Part shown: piece by piece, positions 20,997-34,072 of the stretch
Numbering within the stretch: the stretch's first letter is position 1
How the letters are laid out: the number at the start of each line of letters is the position of its first letter
Assembly (NCBI GenBank): GCA_900291925.1
Contig: UWYS01000003.1
Span: 1 to 64,000, forward strand
Reading direction: 5' to 3'
Source of the DNA: Thecaphora thlaspeos
Taxonomy: Eukaryota; Basidiomycota; Ustilaginomycetes; Urocystidales; Glomosporiaceae
DNA length: 64,000 nucleotides
The notes under the pieces: model-generated
Database searches by the model: none
What the model saw: only the letters and a program-made list of their open reading frames with translations
What the model was told of the DNA's origin: nothing
Translations under genes and position numbers: made by a program

Positions 20997-23900
20997 TTAG
21001 TTCGCTCTGAGTCGCGTGCTAGCAGGGAGAGAAGCGACGAGTTCGCTACCGTCCTCGGCATAGTAACAGCTGAAAAGACACTCTCCCTCTCTCTCCCTCT
21101 CGCTCGGGAGGAAAGGCGTACAGGGGACAGACGAAGCCGGCTGGATAGACGAACGCATACTCTTCCTATCTGCCGATCCGTGGGCGTCGCGTGAACCGGC
21201 ATGGTAGGAGATGGGTCTGGGACCTGAGGTCGAACGGCGACTGGTCGACGACAGAGGGACGGAGGTCGACATGCTAGGAGATCGCGAGATGGATGCGCTG
21301 CGTTGGCGCGAGGTCGCGCCGACGGTCGAAACGGTGTCGATCTTCTTGAACGTATAGAGGAAGGCGACAAAGCGGTTGTAAAGCTCCTTGGTGCGAGATG
21401 AAGAGTCGTGGCACAAGGAGGGATGACTGATCGACGCCCTCCTTGCCGTCTTGGTGGTAGGCGTCGGTGCCGCAGCGGGGACGGCGTCCAGGGGCGCAAA
21501 ACTGATGGCCGTCCCGGCTTTACGCATCGAGTCGGTAGCAGGCTGAGCTGGACGTTTCGCAGCACGCTGCTGACGCAACTTGTGCGATCTCGCCTCGCAT
21601 CGTTCCTCGACAAGCGACTTGGCCTTGAGGCGCGGCGAAGAAGGCGGCGCAGACGACGGGGCCGTCCAGTCGCTTTCGCCGGACGCGTCGGAAAAGGCGC
21701 TGGGACTGTTGAGCATCGGCGAGCCGTGAGGGTCATCGTGTCCTATCTCGGGCGTCCTCACTTGTCGGATGGGCAGCAGCTCCGGCCGGCTGCATGGTAC
21801 ACGCACTACCGCCTCGGTGGCCGGGACGTCGCCGAGGCTGTCGAACGAGGCCAGCTCCTCCTCGTCGTGGCGCACGACGGCGGCAGCGTCGTGCGGCTGA
21901 CTGTTCCAGTCGGCGGTCTCGTACCTCCGGTGCAGCGCGAAGCGCTTCGGCGTAGCCTCGGGAACCAGCTTGCGCACAAATGCGGTGCAGCGCGTGCGGA
22001 AGCGCTGGCCGCGGTGCAGGTGGAAGAAGTCGAACGTCATCTGGTCCAGCTCGAGCTTGCGGAAGGTTTGGAAATGCTGGCGCAGCGTCGCCGGTGTCGT
22101 GGCGCCGCCGCTGCCCGCGACCCCGCCCTTGGCCATCCTGCCGGCAAAGAGGTAGGCAAGGTACTTGGCTTTGTTGGTTACGAGCCTGTCAACGAGCGGA
22201 CGATTGTCGACGGCTTCGCCTACGACGGGCAGCAGCGCCTTTGTCCACGGTGCGCCGCTGGAGAGGAGGCCGGTAGGGTCGCGCGCGACGTCGCACACCT
22301 TGGCGGTGACGAGGCGTTGGACAACCGACTTGATCTCGTCGACGACGGCTTGAGCGCCAAGGTGTCCCCGCTCAAGGACGTGGTCGACGAGCCCGAACGA
22401 CTTGGCCTCGGCCGTGCTGATGGGGAGCATCTCGCGCGCGAGGCGCGACGCCACCTTGGCGCCGCACCGCTGTGTCCAGCTGTAGGTATGCCACTCGGAG
22501 CCGTACAGCCCGAGGCCGCGATAATGCGGGTTGTGCACGGCCTGTTCGATCGAGAGCACCACGTCGGCGGCCGTCGCGACCGCCAGACCGCCCGCGGCCG
22601 CATTGCCGCGCATTGCCGAGACGGTGAGGACGCCGGCGGGCGCGAGCAGCGCCTCGACGCAGTCGTCGATCGCATTGATGTTGGCCCAGCCCTCGGCGGC
22701 CAGGTCGGACGAGCCCTCGATGACGTTGAGGGCGATGCCGTTGGAAAAGTAGCCGGTCCCGCCCATCATGACGATGGCCTTGAGCCCGGGCTGCGCGAGC
22801 GTCCAGCGGATCGCCTCGAGCAGCACCTCGCACTGGAGCGTCGAAAAGGCGCCGTTGTAAAACTCGGCGTATACGTAGGCCACCATCGCCCCTTCTCCGA
22901 GCCACTCGAGCTCTACGTAGACCTGCTGGTAGGTCCCGCTACGGCGGCGCCAGGGGAAGACTGGGTCGGCGCCGAAGCCCGTGGTGACGCTCCACTCCTC
23001 GACGCGGTCCAGCAGGCCAAGTCTGTGCGCCAGCTCCGGCATCGAGAGCAGGCCCATGACGGCGGGCAGCTTGGGATGGAGCTGGTGATCCTTCTTGGCC
23101 TTGGGGCATCGGACGTGGCAGATCCAGATCGGCAGGTCGCTACCGACCGTGACGAGGACCGCGCCTTCGCGCGTCGCCAGGACGGTGCCGACGGGTCCCT
23201 CGCGCGCCAGGGCGGCGAGCGTCGCGGGGAGCGGATCGCGCTGGACGACGACGCCGTAGACGAAGAGCGGCTTCCCAAACAGGCTCGTCAGCACACCCGG
23301 CTGCGAGTCGGCCGAGTTGATCCGCTGGACAATGACATCGGCGCTGATCGGCGCCGCGACGGCACGGTCGGCAAAGAGGAAGTCGCGCATCGACGCCTTG
23401 AGCAGCGGCCTCTCGTGCGTCTTGCCGCCGAGAAACGGCTGTCCTCGCGAGACGCACTCGACGCCGGCGTTGGCGGGCGCCGACAGTGAGGGAGGGTATC
23501 GGTTGCCGGTAGCCGCTTCCGCTTTGGTGGTGGTGGCCGCCGCCACCGCCTGGATCCGATCTAGGGCGGCTAGCACGCCGCTGAGGGCGCAACGTGTGAC
23601 GGGACCACGGTAGAGGTCGCTCTTGGTCATGCGTCTCGTCTCTGGATCGAGCTCAAACTGGTCAAACGCCCAGATCGGACCGGCGTCGAGCGCCTCGATG
23701 GCCTGAAGCACGGTGACGCCCCAGTGCGAACGCATCGCAAAGCTGCCGCGCGCAGCGGCCGCGGGGTCGGCGTGTCGCGCGTCGATGAGGGCTAGCTGCG
23801 CCTCGGCCGAGGGGAGCTCGCCCGTGTCTCCGAGCAGGCACCAGTCGATGGCCGAAGGGCCGGCGTCGCCTGGGGGGCCCGGGTGGACGATGAGCGTGAG

Positions 23901-24232
23901 CCAGCGCGTGTAGACCTCCTTTGGGACGCGTTTTGTGAGAAAGGGGCAGACGACGACGTCGGGAGCCGCGAGCTCTGCGGCTGAGATCATCAGCTGCGAC
24001 GTGAGGGCGAGCTCGATGGTGACTGCATGGCCCTGGGACCTCAGCACGAGCGCCAACCGCTGTTGCCAGGAGAGGGATGGAATGGAAACGATGACGTGCG
24101 ACGAAGATGAAACAACAAGAGGTCAGCTTGTCGTCTGGCAAGTCGACAGCGACTATGATGGACCAGCCGAAGGGAGAAGCCACGAACCTGTGAGAGCGAG
24201 TTGAAGGCTGTACAAATAAAGAGGATCTTCAT
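20997..24232 (-). CDS. HypX-like formyltransferase / enoyl-CoA hydratase fusion
   Basis: Two exons (24232-24188 and 24059-20997; 128-bp intron), 1035 aa. The joined N terminus MKILFICTAFNSLSQ|RLALVLRSQGHAV has the HypX opening. Domain 1 (about 1-300) is formyl-THF transferase-like: LIVHPGPPGDAGPSAIDW with His74, then HWGVTVLQAIEALDAGPIWA with Asp140. Domain 2 (about 400-620) is crotonase-like: MMGGTGYFSNGIALNVIEG, WANINAIDDCVEALL, SAMRGNAAAGGLAVATAADV and NPHYRGLGLYGSEWHTY. A helical region follows (LRQHFQTFRKLELDQMTFDF), then about 270 low-complexity Ser/Arg residues absent from bacterial HypX (about 550-600 aa). Bacterial HypX forms the CO ligand of [NiFe]-hydrogenase from formyl-THF via formyl-CoA. 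No hydrogenase gene lies here. The fungal role is unknown to me; CO or formyl-CoA production is inference. Confidence 0.85.
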
Positions 24233-27200
24233 CGTGGGACACAATCAGACGAGGGGTGATCCGGTGTGGTTTCTTCTCGGTAGGATGGCCGCGATGGAAG
24301 CGCTGCTGCTCGCGGATTGAGCACACTCCAGGTCGAGAAGGGGCGAGGTAACTGGATGAATCTAGGGACGTCGAGGGTAGGCAGATTATCGTCGGTCCTT
24401 TGCGATCGTGGAAGGAGCTTCGGTATAAGCTTGCGGTGGGTATCGATGGTAGAGGCGAAGAGGGAACAGGGGATAAGACGAAGCAAGGAGGGGGAGAGCG
24501 TATCGATGTGGGCGATCAGATGAGGGAGATGTGAGCGGAGAGGGAGGCGGGAGTCTGCCTCAGCGAGATAACGGCTTATATACACCAGCAGGGACGGAAG
24601 GAAGAGGCCGAAGGCCAAGGAAGATCAGGGACAGGGAAAGACGGAGCAGGGGCAGAAGAGCAAGCTGGGCCAAGGTACAGTACCAGAGCCAAGCATCTAG
24701 CTTCCGCGCACCTCCGATTGATGATCCGCCACATCAAGCAAGCAAGGCGGCCGCTCTGGGACTCAGGGCCGGGTCGTTACCCGAAAAGAAGGCAGAGAGG
24801 GGAACGGTCTGGGCCTCAATGTCCATGGCGGCAAGGTGAGGGCGCGCCAGGTACGGGGGGGTTATGAAGGCAGGGCGGAAGAGATGGTGGGGCGCAGCAG
24901 GGGGGTGGAGGATGCGCCGCCTCGGTGTGGTTTCATCTCGGAGGTCTCTCTTTGTGTGACGACGAGTGCAAGGAAAGCACGGCGAGGCGGAAGGAGCCCA
25001 AGAGGTACAAAGAGTCAAGTGGGGAGCGAGGGCGGGTGGGAAAGGGCAAGAGTAAAGCAGCTCGAGAAGAAGTCAAAGACGGGCGGCGGACTTGGCGCAG
25101 CCTGTCTGCCCTGTCATCTTCGGCCGACGAGGCAAGGCGTTTGGTGTTGATGCATCCCATGGGACCCTGCCTCGCACTACAGACGCCGCTCTACACCGAC
25201 CCGACCCATCATCACTGCAACGAGGCACCAGGGTCCGCCGCACCATGTCCGCCGTCGTTGACTCGACCTAGGCGCAATCCACGCTCTGCCTTGCTCGTCA
25301 CGATCCTCGCTCGGCCTGCTCGCAGGGGGAATTGGAGGCGAAGATGGTGCTGTCAGACATGCGTGCCTACGGAACAGCGTACCCGCCGCGACCCCAAAAG
25401 AGACCGGTGGTAGACGGCGAGCGTCGTCGCTGCCTATCGTCCATCTCGAGTACGCTGACGGATTTCCAGGATAGGCTCGACGCCTCGCCCAGCTTGAGTG
25501 TACAAGAGTTGTCTGACGCCCAGCTGAGCGCGCTTACCCTTCGGCGGCAAACAGCTTCATCTCGGGCTGTCAAGAGCCTGCCGGACCGCTTTCTCATTCG
25601 CTGCTTACGGGTCAGAATCTAGCTCAAGGTACACTTCCAGCGGGCCCGGAGTGGGCCGTAAACGCACAGAGAGGGTAGTTCTTCCTTCCAAGGAAGTGCA
25701 GCGGACCGCTTGGTTGGCGAGCAAGGTGGGCGAGCCGTTAAACACGATATGAACGACGTCGGATGTGCCTATATCAAGAGGTGGGTCCGTCCACCTCCTT
25801 CCGCCTGGCTTCGCTTACGAGAGACAGTCCTTATGAAGCGTGGGAAGAAGGGAAGAAGGGAAGAAGAGAACGCCGGTGGGTCATGGGCGTCGCCCGTGCC
25901 TCTGCACTGTCCTAAGTGCATCTCCGGGATCTGATGAGGACGACGAGGGGAGTGGCGAGAAAGTGACTAAGTTACTCCGTGCTTAATGCCTGCTTCATTT
26001 CGGTGCGTGGCCGCCGTGGCGTTCAGGGGCGAGGCGTGCAGATACGAGCTGCTGAACTGAATTGGATGGTGGCGGGTGGCGGCCAAAGGGCGGCGACGTT
26101 GGGCCCCCAAGACGGGAGCGTTCTACCGTACGCCGTCTGTGCCAGGTCGGCGCCCGGCGTGAAGCAGAACAACCGCACACACCCAACCTTCAGGGCGTGG
26201 GAATCGTCAACCCCACCGACCGGCCTACTTTTCCCAACCCCCTCTTCAGCTCTGCCTTGAAGCAGGACGGCCCCAATAGTACGGTCCGTCCGGCGGCATG
26301 GGTACATGAAAAAGTGCAGAGAATGTTAGGTAAGTAAGTAGCACCTCTGCCACCCCATCGAGATGGTGAGCGTTCAACGTCCCTCCCTCCTCGCTGCCTT
26401 TTTTCAACTTATTTTATTTTATTTGTTTATTTTCCACCCAAGGGAAACAGACAGATAGATAAGCCTGGGCGTATGGCGTCGAGAGCACTTGCTCGTCGAG
26501 CGTTCCGTTCGTCGGTACACAGGGACGTGCGTTGAGCTTGGACGTCCGACGTCTCTCTCCTGACTGGTGCTTTCGGTGGACGGCGGTGCACAAGAGGCGT
26601 GCGGCGCTGGACGTCAGGCGCAGGGTGGTCAACTCCGCCCATCTATGCAGGTCCCCCCCCCTGACCCTGATCCTGATCCTCTCGCTCTCCCGCAACGCTC
26701 TGCACCGTACCCGTAGTCACCACTGTACAGCCTCGTCGATCTTTCCCTTGTCGCGAGCAGACGAGAGCCAGGCGAGCTGCCGGGCGTCGCTGGACGTAGT
26801 CATGTGCATATGTACCTAACTACGTAGCTTCTCCTCTCACCCTCCTTTTCAGGGTCCTTCATCACGCTACAGTTTGTTAAGCTAACAGAGAACGAGGCAG
26901 GAATCACTGCTTCGACACGCAAACAAGGCCTGCCGCCGGGAAAGTAGACTGTGGGAAGGTGGGAACGGGGTCCAGCGATCAACCCTCGTTGCAATCGCTT
27001 TTGTTTCGTGCGGAAGGTCTGCATGGCGAGGTGCGGTACGACGATGGACGTCCATGGGCGAGCGGACACGGACACTCTCTGCGAGATTGGGTCGACGTAA
27101 AGCGCCTATCCTTTGAGGCTGTACCGTCGTTTAGTCTGGACTCGCTGTCTGTCTGTTGCTGATCTCGATGCCGCCCCTGTCGCTCCTACCCTACACATCC

Positions 27201-29167
27201 CGTCAGCGATGAAGCGATGGTGTGACTTTCTCTTGGACTTCACCGTCCTGTCTAGGCTCTCTGCTCTACCACCTGTCGCCCCGATATATCCTCTACGCCT
27301 TAGCGAGCCGGGATGCAAGGCACTCTTTCGGCGACTCGCCCCGTATTGCCCCTGGATGCCGCCTTATCCTCGGGACACCTTGTTTGTCCAGCTAACCATC
27401 TCACAACGACGTCCGCAGTCCAGTTCTACCTGAGGGCTGCCCCAGTTTTGTGCCCCCTATCCCATTGTGTTCGGCTTGGCATCTATACAGCTTTTTCAAG
27501 CAAGACGGCTTCTGAAGTTCGATGCTTTCCATCCCACCCTTCCGAATCTAAGATCGTCTGCCGTTGAATGGTGCTGATTCGATTGTGACACCGCCCGTGA
27601 GGGGGGCACAAAGAGCCAATGAAGGCCAATCGCAGTGACTCGATCGTCAGCCGAACATCAATGGCGCATTTGGAAGCTGGTGTCGGCAAGTGAGGCAACC
27701 GTGCGCTAGCCTCGCCGTCCCGAGCCCGATGATGAGCCAGGCGATGCCATTTCTCTGTGTGCTGAGGTGTACGTGGTCTTCCATCGACGGTCCCGATCAA
27801 GCAAGGATTCGGAGGGTCAAACATTTGGCATCACGTCGAAGTTGGTGGCCCTGCACCGTACCCCTGGTTGGGGGTCGCTCCGGGTGAGCCGAGGGGACGG
27901 GATGGGCGGGTGGCTTGTACCACGCTGCATTGCAGTTAGCTCGAGGCAGGGCTGCCTCACTCATAGTCAGCTAACTAGACGGAGTTGGCCGCCGCATGCC
28001 GATGCGCTTGCCCGATGCGCTTGCTGGGCCAAGAGGACGAAACAAAGGTCGAAAGCTAAGTGACGATGACGGTGGGTGGGCCGAGGGAAAGAGAGGGCTT
28101 CGGACGAAGCCGAGCGATGCGAGCTAGGAAGCTGCGGCCGGTCGGGCCTTCGAGACGCGTTATCCGGCATCCTGGACGGGACGGCAACAGGGCCGAACGA
28201 GCGAGAGGGTCCGGCCCGGTGTTGGTCGGGGTGGGGTGTACGACGTGTTCTCTCGCCTCGAAGCTCAACAAAGTTAGCCCAGCTAGGTAGGCTGGACTAC
28301 GCCGCCTTTTCTTTCTCGTTTCGCGGGCGCGTCGACCTCTTTCCTCTGTCTTTCCTTCTTTGTGACATGGCGCATCGACCAGGGACACAGGGGCGCGCGC
28401 GACAGGTGAGAGAGAGCGCGACGTCGGACCACACATCGAAAGGCGACGAAGAGCCGTTGTACGTATCATCCCCTCCCGTCTGTGGACCATGCACACCGCT
28501 CGCTCTGTCGATTGGGCTGGCTCGCGGGCTGGCTGGCTCTGTGATTTATAAGGCATGCAACGACAAGGCGATCGTGTCAACCATGATGCGACTGGGCGGT
28601 CGTCTGGTCGCATCCACAGACGAATCCTCCCGCTGAAGCGACCGAAGTGGCTAAACTCGCAGTTTGACTCAGCCCGCGCGCGGCTTGTCCACATGCCTAG
28701 AGAGCTGTTTGGCGGGTCGTCTCGCTTGGTGTCTACTTAACTGTAGCGTGATCATGTCCAGAGAGAAAGGGGACAGCGGAGGACGACGAGGGGAGTTGGG
28801 TTTGTCTAGGCGTCTGGCTGGCAGGTCCGTGTTGGCCGTGGCCGAGGTTGAGCTTTCTGAGTGATCGAGCCCTAGGGGGAGAAGGGGCCGCTCCCCTTTT
28901 CCCTGTTGTTGGTCTCTCGGCGCCGAGGTGTCGGTTTCCCGCCCTACCCCTCCCCCTCCCCTCCATCCCTCACCATCCATTTTCCTTGTTCTCTCCCAAC
29001 CTCTCCTCTGCTACCACTCCATCCCCTCTTCCTTCACCTTCTCTTCTCCCTCTCTCTCGTCTCGCCATCGTCTCGTCGCCTTGCCTCTGGCCCACAACAC
29101 TCGCTCTCGCTCTCTCTCTCTCTCTCTGTCCACCCTTTTCTCAGCTTCGCGCATTCAAACTGCAACA
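24233..29167. other. 4.9 kb region without a recognised gene
   Basis: The first 400 bp should be the 5' region of the HypX-like gene. Small ORFs occur on both strands; the only one with a plausible start is minus 24,734-25,018, ending MDIEAQTVPLSAFFSG, which is followed by a possible GTAACG donor. None has a recognisable domain. One TACAGTA heptamer at 24,676. The distal 250 bp is strongly C/T-rich (28,950-29,160) and is the likely promoter and leader of the GPI-protein gene. Confidence 0.5.
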
Positions 29168-30520
29168 ATGAAGACTTTTGCCATCGCCGCCACCCTCGCC
29201 TCGGCCGTTGCCGCCGTCAAAGGATTCGAAGTCAGCTTCCCCAACAGCAACGGTACGGCCCAAGCTGCGTGAGGCTCGCTGCCTGTCCCAATTGGCTGCT
29301 CACCTTTCTTGTTCCTCTCTGCCCTTCTTGCACCCTGCACCTCCAACTGCTTCTTCACCAGGAGGCTACTGGGTCGTGAGTAGACTCAAGCTCGGAGGTT
29401 AAAGAACGACTGCGTGTTTATCTGTACTCACCACTATCTTTCCCGCATCCGCGCTCTGTTTGTCCCACGCTCCACACCACGCCATCCATCGGCCTCCGCC
29501 TCCAGACCAACCACACCAACACCCTGGTGAGGCTTCGTCAAACTCCTCTCCCGGTTGCCTGCAACATGTCGAACGCCTTCGAGCTGGCACAGTCTCGCTG
29601 ACCCCTTCTCACTTATGAAATTGCTGCTGCCCCTTGGCGACGCTCGACGCCTAATGCCCACGCAGAACTGGAAGGGTAGGTAACTCGCTGTGGGAGGCAG
29701 GCAGAGCCGGTCACCAGGCTTTCCGATGCAATCGAACCGAATGCTGACCGGATCGACGCCTCTCCCTGCATCCCTGGCTCCTTAAACAGCCAACTCGACC
29801 GATGCCACTTTCTTCAGCGTCCAGCTCCTTTCCCAGAACCAGTCGTCATTGCTCGGAAACTTCCAGATCGGCAACGCCCTCAACACCGCCGTACGTTTGT
29901 CGCCCATCGCACGCCTGTATATGCTTTCGGATGTTGCGACAAGGAGTGGCCTGACTGACGTCCGTCTCTGGCCCTTGAATGCTGTCTGATGACTTGCGTC
30001 CGACACCGCAGAACGGTACGGCCCAGATCTTCATCGACCAGATCCCCACGGGTACCTACACGATCCTCTTTGTCAACTCGAGCAACTATGAGCTAGACCA
30101 CCCCCAGGTCTACTTTGGTGAGTACGCAAGGACGAGGACGAGCAGTGTGTGAAGACGTCGACCGGGTGAAGCGCTGACCCTGTCTTGACTGTCTGACTGC
30201 CTGCCGCTCTCCGCCGCTCTTTGCCTCTCCTGCTTTGCCACACTGTGCTCGCAGAGACATCGACGTTTGAGATCAGGCCCAACGGCACCACGCCGGCCGA
30301 GGTGACGGCCAACACGAACGCCGACCCGCAGAGCTCTTCGACGGTGGCTGCGACCGGCTCCGCGTCGGCCACGCTCTCTCGCGCCTCGAACACGGCCTCT
30401 AGCGCGGCGAACGGCAACGCCAACGGCGCCTCTGCTTCGCTCGTAGGCGGAGGCATGGCGGCGCTGTGCGGAACCCTGGTGGCGGCGAGCCTTGTCCTGG
30501 GACTCAACCTGGTCGCCTAG
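29168..30520 (+). CDS. Secreted GPI-anchored protein, Kre9/Knh1-like N-domain
   Basis: Seven exons restore one frame: 29168-29252, 29365-29372, 29506-29526, 29666-29675, 29790-29890, 30012-30117 and 30255-30520; 198 aa. A signal peptide (MKTFAIAATLASAVAAVKG) is followed by an Ig-like Ser/Thr-rich surface domain of the Kre9/Knh1 N-terminal type: FEVSFPNSNGYWTNHTNTL, NWKANSTDATFFSVQLL, IPTGTYTILFVNSSNYEL, VYFETSTFEIRP. A Ser/Thr/Ala/Asn stalk and a hydrophobic C-terminal tail (LCGTLVAASLVLGLNLVA) indicate a GPI anchor. Several NXS/T sequons are present. Such proteins sit in the plasma membrane or wall and are linked to beta-1,6-glucan biology; the exact function is unknown. Exons 2-4 are micro-exons of 8, 21 and 10 bp. 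Every junction keeps phase, which supports the model. Confidence 0.85.
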
Positions 30521-32001
30521 TTGCCGCAGCGGACCATGACTGATTGCAAAGCGATCCGATGAGCGTCTTTCTCTTTGCGTCTTGCGTTTTTCTCTTTTCT
30601 TGCCTGAAGCGGCGCTCCAACAACGGACACACTCGGGCGGCCGCGGCAGGCGACAAAGCCGCCTGCTCCAGCGCAGCCGCTCAGTTGGTGCTGCGGTCCT
30701 TTGATGCCGTCGCATCCCCTCGACACTCGTTTTTTATTGGAACCTTGGCTCCTTGCCACTGGTTGCAAGCCGTGTAGCTCTGTTTTTGCCTCGCTGCCAT
30801 TGTCGAGTCACCTATCACACCACACATACGTACAGCCAGCACCCTTGCGGGGGTATGGCGATCGCGTGCTATGAGCCATCATCTATACCCGGTCACCAGC
30901 TTCGAGAGCCGCCTGGCGGGTGTGAAGTGTGGGCTGTGTCCGGCAGGCGGGTGCTGACGGCGTGGAATCGTCGACACAGTGTTGCCGTTTGCAGCCTGGC
31001 AGCTCGGCGCCGAGTGGAGCATGATTCAAGATATTGTTCTGATGCAGTCTTGGCTGTGAGTTGCGGGAGAGGCGGAAAGAGGTGTGGTGTGGCGTGGTCT
31101 GGTCGTGTCAAAGTGGCTGCTGCTGCTGCTGCTGCTGTAGCGTCGCCATGTCGCACGGGCCGCCTGGGTGGAATGCGGGGCGGAGCGTGCGGCGGCTCGC
31201 AGCGGGGCTGACGGCTGGCTGAATGGGTTAGAGTGAGACCTCAACCTATGCGCTGGTTAGGCTGCGCCGCTGCTGCTGCCGCCTTTTCGGTGGGGGTTTT
31301 TTCCGCGCCCCTCGTTGGATAGCGTTGGGCCCCTGACGCTCGATCCTTGTCTTCTTCCTCTACCTCAAGTCCCACCATCAACACCCACCATCACCCTCAA
31401 CATCGCCTTGTCGCCGTCATTCCGCCTGTGCGCCTCTTGTTTACCTTCTTCTACCCTAACGGCGCTCTTCCCCGTCGCTCTTAACCTGCTCGACCTCTTG
31501 GTGTCGTTTCGACAATATCTCGCTGGTGACTGGGACGCCGTCTACTCTCCGCACTGCGACTTCGAACACCCAGCGTCAAACGTGGCCGTCAACACCCTCT
31601 CAGCATCGACTGTCGCCTCTTTCTCTGCCATCTGCCTTGACGCCCTTCTGCGCATCACGATACGGACCTCACCCTCGCTTGCTCGCTCGCACGTAACACC
31701 CTTCGCTCTGCGTCGAATCGATCGCAAGCTTCCCCACATCGACAGCCACAGCCGACCAATCTCGAGGACTCCATTAGACAGACCTGCCTGGTGAAAGAAC
31801 AGGCGAACGCAACGAGGACCAAACAGCGCCCCTCTGACACCATGCGCTGGGCCCTCTGAGCCAAGCTCCCGACGGCTTGAGCAAACCCCACGTCCATCGC
31901 CGACTAGCCAGTTAGCCTTTCCGAGGCCCCGCCTCACCTCGACCAACGCATAGCGACCGCCTCGATACCACCATCCAGCCTACCACCGGGTCGTCCGGGC
32001 G
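30521..32001. other. 1.5 kb spacer, GPI gene to CaaX-protein gene
   Basis: No recognisable gene. It contains a (GCT)n run at about 31,118-31,138. The 480 bp ORF at 31,315-31,794 has C/T-rich leader composition and no domain, so it is probably the 5' UTR/promoter of the downstream gene. Confidence 0.45.
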
Positions 32002-34041
32002 ATGCAGAGCGGCACGATGGCAGCCACGCTCCCCTTCTCCCGCAGCTACGCCCACCCGGCCCCGCTCGACTCCACCTTCAACGGTGACTTCGCTACCCAG
32101 CAGGCCGACCCATACGAACAATGGGGACCCAACTCACTCCCGCCTTCCTCGGGATCAAACATACCCTGGGACGAGCAGGTGGTCCCCGCGCTCCGCAAGA
32201 AGCTTGAGCAGGAGAGCACAAAGCTCGGTCGCAGGATCAGCGCCATCGAGGCTAGCGACGGAGGCTGGACAGCCAGCGCGATACGATCGCGCGAGAGCAT
32301 CGAACGCAGGGACTCGAGGCCGCCGCCGCACGTTCGTCCGACGATGCTCGCAGAAGAGGAACGCGAGGCCGGCGATGCGCTCGGCGGCACCCGCAACGCC
32401 TACGCTGCGGGGCAGTACCCGTCCGGGTCTCGGCATCAGACCGCTGCCGCCGGAGATGACAACGGCAACGGCCTCAGCAGGAACGCATCTGCCGCATCGC
32501 GCGTACGGGCGAGGGTCCAGTCCTCGGCCGTCAGCATGCAGCCCACGAACGGTAGAGGCAGCGGCGGCAACGGTGTTGCAAACGGCAGCATCGGTCGCAC
32601 ACCCTCGCAGCTGCGCAACGGGCCCGGACCGGTCCGCGACGATGCTACGGCAAGGGTGGTAGAGCGAGCCCGCAAGCTCGCTCGGGAGCGCGCCGAGTCG
32701 ATCCGAGCTGGAGGGTCGTCGACGGACAGCCCGTCGTCCAGAAGCGGTCATGGCGGATCGACGCAAAGGCCGCAGCAGCAACAGACCGGGGGAGAAGGTA
32801 AGACCAACGGAGACAGGCAGAGAAGCTTTGCCTCCGAGCAGCAGCAGACTGCCTTTCCTAGCGAGGATGGCCACCAACCTCATCACCAGGCGACGCCACC
32901 GGAGCAGCGGCGTGGGCAGACAAGCTTCGAGCAGCACCGACTGCGGACCCACTCGACGCCAATGAAGTACGCCGGGCCGTCTAGTGGCTGCAGACCAAGC
33001 GGCAACAACGGTTGCGTCGCGGGCGCAGGCGTCTCCGAGGCGGAATACCTGACCACGCCACAGGCGCCGGCACACACGCAGGCCGAGCCTGGCGGCGGTC
33101 AGGAGCGCACGTCGTTCAACAGCGGAAGGCGGCGGGAGTCGACGTCGTCCAATGTCGGGCGGAGCACACCCAGAACCAACGGCCGCCAGCCGCTCTCGCG
33201 CGTCAACAGGAACGCCTTGCCGGCGGATGATGCGCTCTCCGAGTTCGGCCCGCTCGGCGGTGTGGCCAAAAGAGATTCGGCCAAGAGCACGCCCACGCGC
33301 ACCGCCACGAAGCGATCCAACCCGACCATCCAACCGGACGCCTTCCGCTCCCTCTCGCCTCACCGCTATGTGGCAGGCCCCGCCGATACGACCCTCTCGG
33401 GCGGCTCGCACCTGCTCTCGGCGACCAGCGAATTTGGCTCGATCGGACCGCCGCCCGTCGTCTCGGTGTCGAAGCTGTCGTCGGCCTATGCGTGGGACGA
33501 TGAGATCATCCCGACGGTGGCGAGGCGGCTGCAGCAGGAGATGCTGATGGCCGGCGACCCGAGGCTGAGCCACGTCGACGGCCTGATCGACACATGGGAC
33601 CGCAACGGCCTTCCGCTCAGCAAGAGCGAGGTGGCCCGCCGGATCAAGCAGGTCCAGGAGGAGTCTGCCGCCGGGAGGCGAAGCTACGGCGGCGCAGGCA
33701 ACGACGACGACACTCCCTCGGGCGAGCACGATGCGTCGCAGCGCGACGGACAAGGCAAGTCGGAAGCGGCGATCCGAGCGGCGCAAGAGGCGCTGGAAGG
33801 CCAGATGGTGGCGGAGCAGCAGCAGCAGCAGCAGCACTTTGATGACACGACTATGCAGCGCGACCGAGAAGGCGACCGTCGCGATTCACAGCACCAGGAG
33901 AGCTACGAGATGCAGTCCCTCCAGCGGCCGACGCAGGACGACCGTCATAGCAGGACGAGCCGGGGCCGTCGCTCGCATGCCGAAGAAGAAGAGGGCGGTG
34001 AGGAGCACCGTCAGGGTCAGCAGCAACTGCAGCAGCACTAC

Positions 34042-34072
<31 letters not shown>

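Noticed and set aside
21408..23489. 693-codon plus-strand ORF
   Set aside because: Exactly opposite the HypX-like gene, Arg/Gly/Ala/Asp-rich composition typical of an antisense GC-rich frame, no recognisable motifs.
20997..24232. Recent horizontal transfer of the HypX-like gene from bacteria
   Set aside because: The gene has a spliceosomal intron, local GC-rich composition and a long fungal-style extension, so recent transfer is not supported; ancient transfer cannot be judged from one sequence.
32155..33837. 560-codon minus-strand ORF
   Set aside because: Opposite the CaaX-protein gene; lacks any protein-like periodicity, while the plus frame ends in a plausible CaaX box.
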